A DNA stretch of 7,384 nt from an uncultured Bacteroidota bacterium (GCA_946480675.1 CAMLKS010000120.1:1-7384), one strand, 5' to 3'; positions 1-5,974 are shown, numbered from the stretch's first letter. The notes: generated from the sequence alone by a model not told the origin. Made by a program: numbers and translations.

Positions 1-140
1 AACGCGCGCCTTAATAAAGCCTTATCTCCTTTTTTTATGTGTTGCTTCAATACCCTGAGCAAAGCACGGTATTCACGTAATATGAGTTTCTTCTCTTCCT
101 CTTCGTTCAGATTATATGTCCCTGTAATCACTGTTTCCAT
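1..140 (-). CDS. spoT: RelA/SpoT-family (p)ppGpp synthetase/hydrolase, N-terminal fragment
   Basis: Only the first 46 codons are in the window; the gene runs off the left edge. The start is ATG at 140-138 and the protein begins METVITGTYNLNEEEEKK, then LILREYRALLRVLKQ and KKGDKALLRRA. The pattern 'EEEKK-IL-EYRALLR-LK---KKGDKALLR-A' is the typical opening of Bacteroidota bifunctional RSH proteins, directly before the HD hydrolase domain (outside the window). By family knowledge such enzymes make and break (p)ppGpp in the cytoplasm and run the stringent response. The frame stays open upstream to a TAG at 239-237 but has no ATG, GTG or TTG, so 140 is the best start. There is no Shine-Dalgarno; the start follows an AT-rich TTTTTATATATA. 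The gene lies 134 bases downstream of sprE on the same strand, separated by a terminator-like hairpin. Identification rests on 46 residues, but their pattern is distinctive. Confidence 0.75.
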   Translation of the reverse strand, partial: METVITGTYNLNEEEEKKLILREYRALLRVLKQHIKKGDKALLRRA

Positions 141-211
141 TATATATAAAAATGCGGCTTCTTGTAATTTACGAATAATGCCCCAAGCTAAAAAGTTTTG
201 CCGGGGTGCAT

Positions 212-248
212 ATAAAAATGCACTATAGATATATTGCTATAGTGCATT
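212..248 (-). terminator. Hairpin with T-run after sprE (probable intrinsic terminator)
   Basis: A perfect 12-bp inverted repeat, AATGCACTATAG (217-228) and CTATAGTGCATT (237-248), encloses an 8-base loop. Read on the minus strand the stem is followed at once by TTTTTATAT, the layout of a Rho-independent terminator. It starts 27 bases after the sprE stop and lies 77 bases before the RelA/SpoT start, so it probably ends the sprE transcript. The stem is AT-rich, so termination could be partial. Confidence 0.5.
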
Positions 249-262
249 CCATATAGTTGACA

Positions 263-270
263 CAAAGGTA
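263..270 (-). promoter_or_regulatory. Candidate Bacteroidota -7 box (TACCTTTG) for the RelA/SpoT gene
   Basis: On the minus strand TACCTTTG matches the Bacteroidota -7 consensus TAnnTTTG, just after the sprE stop codon. No clear TTG (-33) element is found about 19 bases upstream, so the call is weak. If used, transcription would start near 256 and give a leader of about 115 bases containing the 217-248 hairpin. A poorer box, TAGCTTGG, sits at 190-183, past the hairpin. Confidence 0.25.
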
Positions 271-274
271 CTAA

Positions 275-3200
275 CTACTTGTATTTTGTATTGTAGAATT
301 GCAGGTACGGCTTGATATCTTTATAAGCAGCCATCTTACGGTAATTATTTGCCGAAATCAAAACCAATTGGTATTCACCCGGTTTGTATTCCCTGAAAAC
401 CTGTGCTGTACTACGCAGCATATTAAGGTATATTTTAGCTTCCGATGCGTTTTTAAAACTGCGCGTTACGATAATACCCTGGTCTGCTTTCAGCACTTCC
501 GATGTGCTGGTGAGGTTCAGGCTGCTGAATTTGAATTTATTAAAATCCGTGAGCGCTGATTTTACCCCCATGGCCCGGGCTTCCATGGCCCCGAATACGA
601 ACAATGCATAATGCTCTTCGTTAGGAGCATACGTATAAGTTTTAGCTACCTGCTCTGTGGCTGCAGTACCCGTAGCAGGCGCTGCTGAAGAAGCAGTAGA
701 TGGTGGAGGCGGTGGTGGTGGCACAGCCCCAGTAGCACTGGCATTTGCAGGCGCGCTAGAACCTGCAGAGGGCGGAGTACCACTTGCCGGTGATGGTGCT
801 GCACCGTTAGCAGGTGCAACGGAAGGTGCCGGTGGTGCTGCAGGTTTGTTTTTCTGAATATATGCCAATACTGCATCTGCCCAGGGCTTCAGTGAATCAG
901 TTGGGTACTGTTTCAGGAAATCTTGCAATATGGTATCTGCTGCGTCATAATTACCAAGGCCTGCCCGGGCTATACCTTCCATTATACGGAAGCGCTTCGC
1001 GTAGTTTGTTTCCTTGTATTGACGCTGGCCTTGTATCACCCTTGCCAATGCGCCTTCATAATCGCGTGCAATAAGCATACCGTAGGTTTCATCATAATAA
1101 GCGGCAAGCTCTGTATTACTTACTGCCTGTGCTTCTGAAGGCCCTTCGGAAGGGCGAACCAGGTCGGCCCATCGGGTATTGCCATACTGCTGCAATATAC
1201 GGTCGGCATATGCTTGTGATTCCGAAAGTTTATTCTGGCGCATAGCTACCAGGTATCGCAGGTACAGGCCTTCTGCTAGGTATTGATGGTCTGCATAACG
1301 CTTGTCCAGGGTATCGAGCGTGCGAGTTGCCGGTGGATAATCTTCCAGTTCGCGCACATAAGCATTGGCAAGGTCCATATGGGCTTTCTGTATCAGGGCT
1401 ACAGCTACCGCCTGACGTTCGGGCTGCACAGGTATGGCAGCCAGCAGGCTTTCTTCTGTTGGCAAGCCGTTTTCGTCCAGTTCCAGACTTTCGTCCTCCG
1501 TTTGTTGTTTATTGCTGTTATTGCCCTGGTTGCTGGCAAAGCCACCGGCAGCACTGCGGCGCCAGTTGTCGGCCAATGGCCTGTTGTTCCATTTACTTTT
1601 AAAATCATTCTGCCCTTTCTGCATCAATGCAGGGTTGGCAAAATACCAGTTAGCATACGGGTTATTTGATGCCGGGTTCCCAGCCGTGCTGTTTTGCATA
1701 GCTGCATTCAGCCCCGCATTCTCTGCCTGAAAAATGCTATCAGCCCTTCTTTGTTCCAGGCTACGTATATATTTACGCACTGCCGTACGCTGTTCCTTTT
1801 CCGTCAGTTGTGCCAGTGCCAGTAAACTATCCTGTGTGCGGATGATGCTAATGGGTGCAGTTACTTTACCTAAGGCCTGACTGCGCTTTATGGCCACTAT
1901 CATGCCGCTATCGCTTGGTGGCAGGTGCGATGCCAGTATAGCAGCACTGTCATAAGCCGCTTTCGACTCTACATAATTACCTGCATTATAATAGATGCCC
2001 CCCAGCGCTGCATAGGATTGTGCTTTTTGCTTAGGTGTTACTTTAGCCGATTGCAAACCTTCTTTCAGGTACCCTATCGCTTCATCATCTTTACCGCTAT
2101 TGGAAGATAAGCGGCCCAGTACATAATACACCTGTTCGTAATAAGGGGAGTATTTACCATCATTCAGTATGCGCTTTAAAGAAGCTACGGCTTCCTGCTG
2201 GTCGCCGCCGGCAAGCATCAGGCTATAGGCCATGTTCTTCTTCGCATAAAAGTCCATGTCTATTTTCGGGTTCAGGTCTGTCACCTGTTTAAAGCTGGCG
2301 GCCGATGCTACATACTCTCCCCTGTTTTGCTGTATCTGCCCGTTGATGAAACCTGCGCGCATACGCACCCAGTCGGGCAGATTTTTATCCTGTGCCACTA
2401 CGCCCAGCTGTTTGGAGGCTGCCGCATAGTCTTTCTGACCCAGGTAAATGAATGATTTTTCCAGCGCCAATCGCCCCTTCAAGGCATCAGGGAAGTTCGG
2501 ATCTGTTTCTACCAGGTCCAGCACCGATTCAGCATTACCCTCCTGTTTCGACTGGGTGAATGTCCGTGCCAGCCATAACACCGCCTCATTATGCACCGAC
2601 CGGTGTTTCAGGAAGTCAAGTGCACCCTGTTTATCTTTTTGTAATAAAGTTGGTGCACCTTTCGATTTTGATGTTGCATAAGATGAAGACGAGCTTTTCT
2701 TTCTCTTTTTATCCTTCAGGCTCAATATATAGCGGAAGGCAATACCAGCTTCGTTATATTTCCCTTTGTAAAAATAAGCTTGCCCTAACAGCAGGTACAG
2801 GTCGTCGCCCCATTTGGTACGCGGGTCATGTATCTGTATCCCTACCGATACCTTCTGTATGATACTATCCATATCTGCCGATAGCAGGGAGGAATCCCGG
2901 TCGGGGTTGAAGGGGAATAACTCGATCATCTGGTCATAGTTATCCTTCCTGGCCCTTTGCATATTCTCCAGAGCTTCATCCATTTTCCGGTCTGCATTGA
3001 AGTAATAGTTGTACCGGGTAAAGGTATTTTGTACTAACTGCCGCGGTATGCCCCACCGTTTCTTCAGCATCTTTTCATTACTATATGCCGACCTCTTTTT
3101 CTTCAGCTTCAGCTCGAAGGCCAGTTGCTGCCTGTTTTCTTTATCCTTTTGGCGCACTTTCTGGTCTTTTTCTCGCTTCTCCTTTTTCTTGGCCAGAGAG

Positions 3201-3970
3201 TCGGCCCTAAGCTTTCTTTGAGCCGCCAGGCTGTCGGTTTTCGCTTTACGCATAGCAGTTAAACTATCCGTTTTAGCTTTACGCATAGCCTTCAGGCTAT
3301 CGGCTACTTTCTTGCGCGATGCGGTCATACTATCGGTGCGGGCTTTCCTAATAGCCTGCGCACTGTCCAGTTTCATTTTTTTCACCACCGTCACGCTGTC
3401 CCGGTAGCGTTTGCTCTCCTTATATTTACGTATGCGGGCCAGGCTATCAGTGCGTTTCTTTTGCCTGGCTTTGATGCTGTCTGTTACCACTTTGCGGGCA
3501 GCTATTGTGCTATCAGCTATTTTCTTTCGCGCAGCAGCAGCACTATCAGTCTTTGCTTTACGTGCCGCCTGCAATGTCTCTACTTTTTGTTTATGCACGC
3601 GGGCTACACTATCCTGATATTTTTTGCTTTCCTTGTATTTGCGAATGCGCGCCAGGCTATCGGTACGGCGTTTCCTCACTTTTGCCAGCTCTTCAGTTAT
3701 CTTTTTGCGGGCGGCTGTGGCGCTGTCTGTTTTGCGCTTTTGTTCTCCACGCGTCTGTTCCAATGCCCGCTGCCTTGCCTTGGCTGCACTATCGCGGCTG
3801 GCTTGCTGGGCTTTGCGTAGGGCTTCCTGCTGCTTCTGCACCTGCGCAAGGCTATCCTTATTTACTTTTTGGGCAAAAAGATTGCCATTGCCTATAAAGG
3901 CAATAGCCATTAAGATTATATATAATAACTTATGCTTAGGGCTCAATTTTACCTGTCTGATTTTCTCCAC
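275..3970 (-). CDS. sprE: PorW/SprE-type type IX secretion protein with long N-terminal repeat arm
   Basis: The 1231-residue protein is a homologue of Flavobacterium SprE / Porphyromonas PorW, an envelope protein needed for type IX secretion that is reported to link the PorK/PorN ring to the Sov translocon. Order: Sec signal peptide (about 1-34, hydrophobic core 15-29, ending NLFAQ); basic repeat arm (about 38-290); conserved body opening with TRYNYYFNADRKMDEAL (318-334) and DQMIELFPF; TPR-like helices (about 385-710) interrupted by a Lys/Ser-rich insert (421-438); the family block WYFANPALM...PLADNWRRS (about 770-805); more TPR-like helices (about 860-1040); an Ala/Pro/Ser-rich linker with seven prolines (1041-1110); and a conserved C-terminal domain (1111-1231) with LVLISANNY and PYLQFYNTKY. 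The start is GTG at 3970, chosen because an in-frame TAG lies immediately upstream and the next ATG (residue 21) would cut the signal peptide. Known SprE/PorW proteins are lipoproteins; this one has no cysteine near the signal, so it seems to be released by signal peptidase I. The arm makes it much longer than SprE (about 870 residues from memory). Confidence 0.88.
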   Translation of the reverse strand: MEKIRQVKLSPKHKLLYIILMAIAFIGNGNLFAQKVNKDSLAQVQKQQEALRKAQQASRDSAAKARQRALEQTRGEQKRKTDSATAARKKITEELAKVRKRRTDSLARIRKYKESKKYQDSVARVHKQKVETLQAARKAKTDSAAAARKKIADSTIAARKVVTDSIKARQKKRTDSLARIRKYKESKRYRDSVTVVKKMKLDSAQAIRKARTDSMTASRKKVADSLKAMRKAKTDSLTAMRKAKTDSLAAQRKLRADSLAKKKEKREKDQKVRQKDKENRQQLAFELKLKKKRSAYSNEKMLKKRWGIPRQLVQNTFTRYNYYFNADRKMDEALENMQRARKDNYDQMIELFPFNPDRDSSLLSADMDSIIQKVSVGIQIHDPRTKWGDDLYLLLGQAYFYKGKYNEAGIAFRYILSLKDKKRKKSSSSSYATSKSKGAPTLLQKDKQGALDFLKHRSVHNEAVLWLARTFTQSKQEGNAESVLDLVETDPNFPDALKGRLALEKSFIYLGQKDYAAASKQLGVVAQDKNLPDWVRMRAGFINGQIQQNRGEYVASAASFKQVTDLNPKIDMDFYAKKNMAYSLMLAGGDQQEAVASLKRILNDGKYSPYYEQVYYVLGRLSSNSGKDDEAIGYLKEGLQSAKVTPKQKAQSYAALGGIYYNAGNYVESKAAYDSAAILASHLPPSDSGMIVAIKRSQALGKVTAPISIIRTQDSLLALAQLTEKEQRTAVRKYIRSLEQRRADSIFQAENAGLNAAMQNSTAGNPASNNPYANWYFANPALMQKGQNDFKSKWNNRPLADNWRRSAAGGFASNQGNNSNKQQTEDESLELDENGLPTEESLLAAIPVQPERQAVAVALIQKAHMDLANAYVRELEDYPPATRTLDTLDKRYADHQYLAEGLYLRYLVAMRQNKLSESQAYADRILQQYGNTRWADLVRPSEGPSEAQAVSNTELAAYYDETYGMLIARDYEGALARVIQGQRQYKETNYAKRFRIMEGIARAGLGNYDAADTILQDFLKQYPTDSLKPWADAVLAYIQKNKPAAPPAPSVAPANGAAPSPASGTPPSAGSSAPANASATGAVPPPPPPPSTASSAAPATGTAATEQVAKTYTYAPNEEHYALFVFGAMEARAMGVKSALTDFNKFKFSSLNLTSTSEVLKADQGIIVTRSFKNASEAKIYLNMLRSTAQVFREYKPGEYQLVLISANNYRKMAAYKDIKPYLQFYNTKYK
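3173..3550 (-). repeat. Coding 33-bp (11-residue) repeats in the sprE arm
   Basis: Residues 141-266 of the SprE protein consist of 11-residue units with consensus (T/A)DS(L/A)xAxRKxK, for example TDSAAAARKKI, ADSLKAMRKAK, TDSLTAMRKAK and TDSLAAQRKLR. Asp-Ser pairs start at 142, 153, 164 and 175, then after one 16-residue step at 191, 202, 213, 224, 235, 246 and 257. A looser form with 21-22-residue spacing (39, 60, 82, 104, then 120) extends upstream to 3856. The DNA units differ mostly in synonymous bases, so this is an in-frame protein repeat. Confidence 0.9.
3395..3664 (-). repeat. Duplicated 57-bp block inside the arm, copies 213 bases apart
   Basis: Residues 103-121 (3664-3608) and 174-192 (3451-3395) both read TDSLARIRKYKESK followed by (K/R)Y(Q/R)DS. 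The copies lie exactly 71 codons apart, and by eye about three quarters of their 57 bases are identical. Both carry the only 16-residue (11+5) steps in the otherwise 11/22-residue Asp-Ser spacing, so a segment of about 71 codons was probably duplicated as a unit. Confidence 0.75.
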
Positions 3971-4209
3971 CTATTATAACTGTATAATGCGAAAAATAGT
4001 ATGCGTACAGGGGAAACCCCTCGCACCTCCTCTCGCAATCTCTCAAAAATAGAAAAAAACACATTAGCAGTTGTCTGCTATATCTCATCATCCTCATATT
4101 AGAACAAAACATTAACAGATATTTTCACATCACCACGCCTCCAAATGAAAAAACTGCCCGATTGATTACTTATACAGTAAATTGCAATCCCGTTTGGGGA
4201 GGGTTGTAT
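3971..4209. promoter_or_regulatory. Divergent intergenic region between sprE and the M23-like/AtpZ cluster
   Basis: This 239-base spacer must hold promoters for both directions. For sprE (minus strand) TATTTTTG at 4051-4044 fits the TAnnTTTG -7 consensus, and TATTTTTC at 3998-3991 is a near match closer to the start; neither has a clear -33 TTG. For the plus-strand cluster I find no good -7 box. Two small dyads lie here: AGGGG-AAA-CCCCT (4009-4021) and TAGCAG-TTGT-CTGCTA (4065-4080). No convincing coding sequence is present; a six-codon ATG frame at 4145-4165 is probably chance. Confidence 0.4.
4196..4203 (+). promoter_or_regulatory. Strong Shine-Dalgarno (GGGGAGGG) for the M23-like gene
   Basis: GGGGAGGG contains a full GGAGG core (4198-4202) seven bases before the ATG at 4210. 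It decides the start in favour of 4210 over an in-frame TTG at 4162, whose extension would read MITYTVNCNPVWGGLY and has no family resemblance. Such a strong site is uncommon in Bacteroidota, where most starts, including the others here, lack one. Confidence 0.65.
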
Positions 4210-4686
4210 ATGAAGAAAAAACCTGCAAGGCGCAGACATATCTTTCGGCGGCTGAATACCGATTACAGGCTGGTATTCATAGACGACGAATCGTTGCAGG
4301 AGGTAGCATCCTTCAAGCTTACCATGCGCAAACTGTACATTGTGCTCAGCAGTCTTTTTGTGATGGTGGCGGCAATAACGGTAGCTGTATTGCTGATAAC
4401 CCCGCTTAAATATTATATACCGGGATACGCGAATAATACATCGCGCCGGCAGGTCATCCGGCTGAAGCAAACAGTTGATTCGCTTTCGGACCTGGTATCG
4501 GCACAACAAAAGTTTAACGCTAACCTGCAAAATGTCATAAGCGGTGAGGTAGCCGTGAAACGGGATACCAAAATGCTGGACATGAAAAAGGTGAACCAGG
4601 AGGCCATGAACAACCTGGTACCTATGAACGAAGAAATAAAGAAAGGTGCATTACAACCCCTGAAACAAAAACCACGTACGCCATGA
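4210..4686 (+). CDS. Single-pass membrane protein resembling the N-terminal anchor of Bacteroidota M23 endopeptidases, peptidase domain absent
   Basis: The 158-residue protein has a basic cytoplasmic tail (KKKPARRRHIFRRL), a conserved-looking stretch DYRLVFIDDESLQEVASFKL (18-37), one membrane helix (about 42-63), the motif TPLKYYIPGY (64-73), and a periplasmic coiled coil with DSL...QQKFNANLQNVISGE (90-113). The pattern 'YRLV--D-E--E--SF-L', 'TPLREYIPGY' and 'NIQN-ISGE' is what I recall from the N-terminal third of Bacteroidota M23-family metallopeptidases. Those continue for about 150-200 residues into a LytM/M23 cell-wall endopeptidase domain; here the protein stops after a short Lys-rich tail (KQKPRTP), so no catalytic HxxxD or HxH exists. 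It may serve as an inner-membrane scaffold, or be a shortened relic kept for its coiled coil; this is inference. It has the strongest ribosome-binding site in the window, and its stop overlaps the next start (ATGA). Confidence 0.7.
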   Translation: MKKKPARRRHIFRRLNTDYRLVFIDDESLQEVASFKLTMRKLYIVLSSLFVMVAAITVAVLLITPLKYYIPGYANNTSRRQVIRLKQTVDSLSDLVSAQQKFNANLQNVISGEVAVKRDTKMLDMKKVNQEAMNNLVPMNEEIKKGALQPLKQKPRTP

Positions 4687-4898
4687 CAACAGGAAACGAC
4701 AGCAACAGGAATATGATGCGCTATGTAGGGCTGGGCACGCAATGGATGGTACTGCTACTGGTAGCATCTTTCGGCGGTTATAAGCTGGACCAGAAGACAG
4801 GCTGGAAATTCCCTGTATTCGTAGTCACTTTGCCCTTGCTGGCATTGGGTATATCGCTATGGCAGCTGATAAAAGAACTAAACAAACCAAAGAAATGA
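4683..4898 (+). CDS. AtpZ/AtpI-family protein (putative F0F1 ATP synthase accessory subunit)
   Basis: This 71-residue protein has two membrane helices (about 13-33 and 42-63) in a short hairpin and ends in a Lys-rich tail (LIKELNKPKK). The sequence YVGLGTQWMVLLLVASFGGYKLD, followed by W-FPVFVVTLPLLALGISLW, fits the AtpZ/AtpI family (putative F0F1-ATPase subunit): a G-G-Q in helix one, then G--LD before helix two. Members lie beside atp genes and are thought to help assemble the c-ring or supply Mg2+ to ATP synthase in the inner membrane. The start ATG overlaps the upstream stop (ATGA, 4683-4686), which indicates translational coupling. The stop again overlaps the next start. No ATP synthase core gene follows in this window. 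Confidence 0.75.
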   Translation: MTTGNDSNRNMMRYVGLGTQWMVLLLVASFGGYKLDQKTGWKFPVFVVTLPLLALGISLWQLIKELNKPKK

Positions 4899-5269
4899 AG
4901 AAAACCTATATATTATCTTTGATTATTGCATTTGTAGCACTTACAGGCATTTTCCTGTTTATGCGCAGTGCAGCGCCCGATTTCCGTTTCCCGGTGCTGA
5001 TGGGTGGCAATATCATCATGCTGGCATTGTCATTGATAAGTTATTTTTTAGTTAGCAAACAGGTAAATAACCGTACACAAGCGTTTATTACCGGTGTGCA
5101 TTCCGCAACTTTCCTTAAATTGTTCATCTGTTTGATAAGTATCGTCGCATATGTGATGATAAACAAGCCCAACGTTCACAAACCAACCATTTTTGTTTTA
5201 TTAGGTATCTATGTCGTGTATTCGGCCATAGAAACCATTATGCTGTCAAAAATTGTAAGGGCAAAATGA
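4895..5269 (+). CDS. Small four-helix inner-membrane protein, possibly AtpI-like
   Basis: I do not recognise a defined family. The 124-residue protein has four predicted membrane helices at about 4-22, 31-51, 66-88 and 95-116, a short basic start (MKKT) and a basic end (SKIVRAK). That size and topology resemble the four-helix AtpI/UncI proteins encoded ahead of atpB, and its position straight after an AtpZ-type gene favours a role in ATP synthase assembly or ion supply; this is inference from context. The start at 4895 is chosen because it forms an ATGA overlap with the AtpZ stop and gives MKKTYILSLIIAF. An in-frame ATG at 4859 would add twelve hydrophilic residues ending KRTKQTKE that simply read through the end of the AtpZ gene. 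Confidence 0.7.
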   Translation: MKKTYILSLIIAFVALTGIFLFMRSAAPDFRFPVLMGGNIIMLALSLISYFLVSKQVNNRTQAFITGVHSATFLKLFICLISIVAYVMINKPNVHKPTIFVLLGIYVVYSAIETIMLSKIVRAK

Positions 5270-5270
5270 T

Positions 5271-5915
5271 ATGAAAAAGCAGGAAACTTCTATCTACCTA
5301 TTAAACCAGTTCATCCCTCCACGCACATTCGATCTGGTGGCTCCTTATTTTCAAAGCCATAGTATCCACCTAACGCTGACACGTGAACGCAAATCGGTAT
5401 TGGGCGATTATCGCAACCCTACCAGAGATGAACCGTATCACCGCATCACGGTCAACATCAACCTCAACCCGTACAGCTTCCTGATAACATTGTTGCACGA
5501 GCTGGCACACCTGCTTACGTACCATCATTTTAAACATTCGGCACCTCCGCATGGCAAGGAATGGAAAACGCAGTTCAGGCATGTGCTGATACCGTTTATA
5601 GGCAAGAACATTTTTCCTGCTGATGTAGAGAAAGCAATTATAGCTTACCTGCAAAACCCCGCCGCAAGTACATGTACCGATCCCGGCCTGTATAAAGCAT
5701 TGCGCCGTTACGATGAACAAAAGCCGGGCTACTACCTGGTAGATGAGCTGAGCGAGGGCCATTGGTTTGAAGCCGACGACGGGTGCGTATATGAAATATT
5801 GGAACACCGCCGCACCCGCAGCAAGTGCAAGAACCTGAATAATGGCAAAGTGTATCTTTTCCCCGGCATAATAGAAGTAAAGCACGTGCGCCGAGATAAG
5901 CGCAAAATAGCCTAA
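5271..5915 (+). CDS. SprT-like zinc metalloprotein
   Basis: The 214-residue protein carries the SprT-like core: N-terminal helices, then VNINLNPYSFLITLLHELAH with the zinc motif HELAH (76-80), LLTYHHF, and HGKEWK (94-99), whose His94 is the likely third zinc ligand. The C-terminal part has the beta-strand pattern seen in Bacteroidota SprT-like proteins (GHWFEADDGCVYEILEHRRT, then SKCKNL and KVYLFPGI). Cysteines at 'STCTD', 'DGCVY' and 'SKCKN' are too few and badly spaced for a full zinc ribbon. SprT-like domains in Spartan/SPRTN cleave DNA-protein crosslinks; for bacterial members such as this the substrate is unknown, and no signal peptide is seen, so it should be cytoplasmic. It starts one base after the preceding stop, so it is probably co-transcribed with the membrane genes although its role differs. 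Confidence 0.82.
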   Translation: MKKQETSIYLLNQFIPPRTFDLVAPYFQSHSIHLTLTRERKSVLGDYRNPTRDEPYHRITVNINLNPYSFLITLLHELAHLLTYHHFKHSAPPHGKEWKTQFRHVLIPFIGKNIFPADVEKAIIAYLQNPAASTCTDPGLYKALRRYDEQKPGYYLVDELSEGHWFEADDGCVYEILEHRRTRSKCKNLNNGKVYLFPGIIEVKHVRRDKRKIA

Positions 5916-5937
5916 ACAATATTTTCCCCCGATTTTT

Positions 5938-5974
5938 CACCCATGCATTGTTTTCTATATACTATGCACGGGTG
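5938..5974. promoter_or_regulatory. Interrupted palindrome between sprT-like gene and M13 peptidase
   Basis: CACCCATGCAT (5938-5948) and ATGCACGGGTG (5964-5974) pair at 10 of 11 positions around a 15-base loop. No T-run follows on either strand, so it is a poor intrinsic terminator. It lies 11 bases upstream of the likely -7 box, where a regulator could bind; a terminator role for the upstream cluster remains possible. Confidence 0.4.

Noticed and set aside
37..228. A 63-codon plus-strand open frame at the left edge.
   Set aside because: It overlaps the opposite-strand RelA/SpoT start and the terminator hairpin, and its translation shows no family pattern.
141..236. In-frame upstream extension of the RelA/SpoT gene (32 further codons to the TAG at 239-237).
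   Set aside because: There is no ATG, GTG or TTG in it, and it would include half of the hairpin; family members start close to the ATG at 140.
3173..3550. Regular 33-base repeats could suggest a CRISPR array or tandem satellite.
   Set aside because: The units lie in frame within one long open gene, have no unique spacers, and differ mainly at synonymous positions; they are protein repeats.
4145..4165. A six-codon frame (MKKLPD) in the leader of the M23-like gene, a possible leader peptide.
   Set aside because: It has no convincing ribosome-binding site, no run of regulatory codons and no terminator nearby; probably chance.
4162..4209. TTG-initiated longer form of the M23-like protein.
   Set aside because: The GGAGG site seven bases before ATG 4210 and the typical basic start MKKK favour the shorter form.
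4099..4530. A 143-codon minus-strand frame across the start of the M23-like gene.
   Set aside because: It overlaps a well-supported plus-strand gene, and its Cys/His-rich translation is typical of antisense shadows.
5370..5885. A 171-codon minus-strand frame opposite the SprT-like gene.
   Set aside because: The plus strand encodes the HELAH and HGKEW zinc motifs; the antisense frame shows no recognisable domain.
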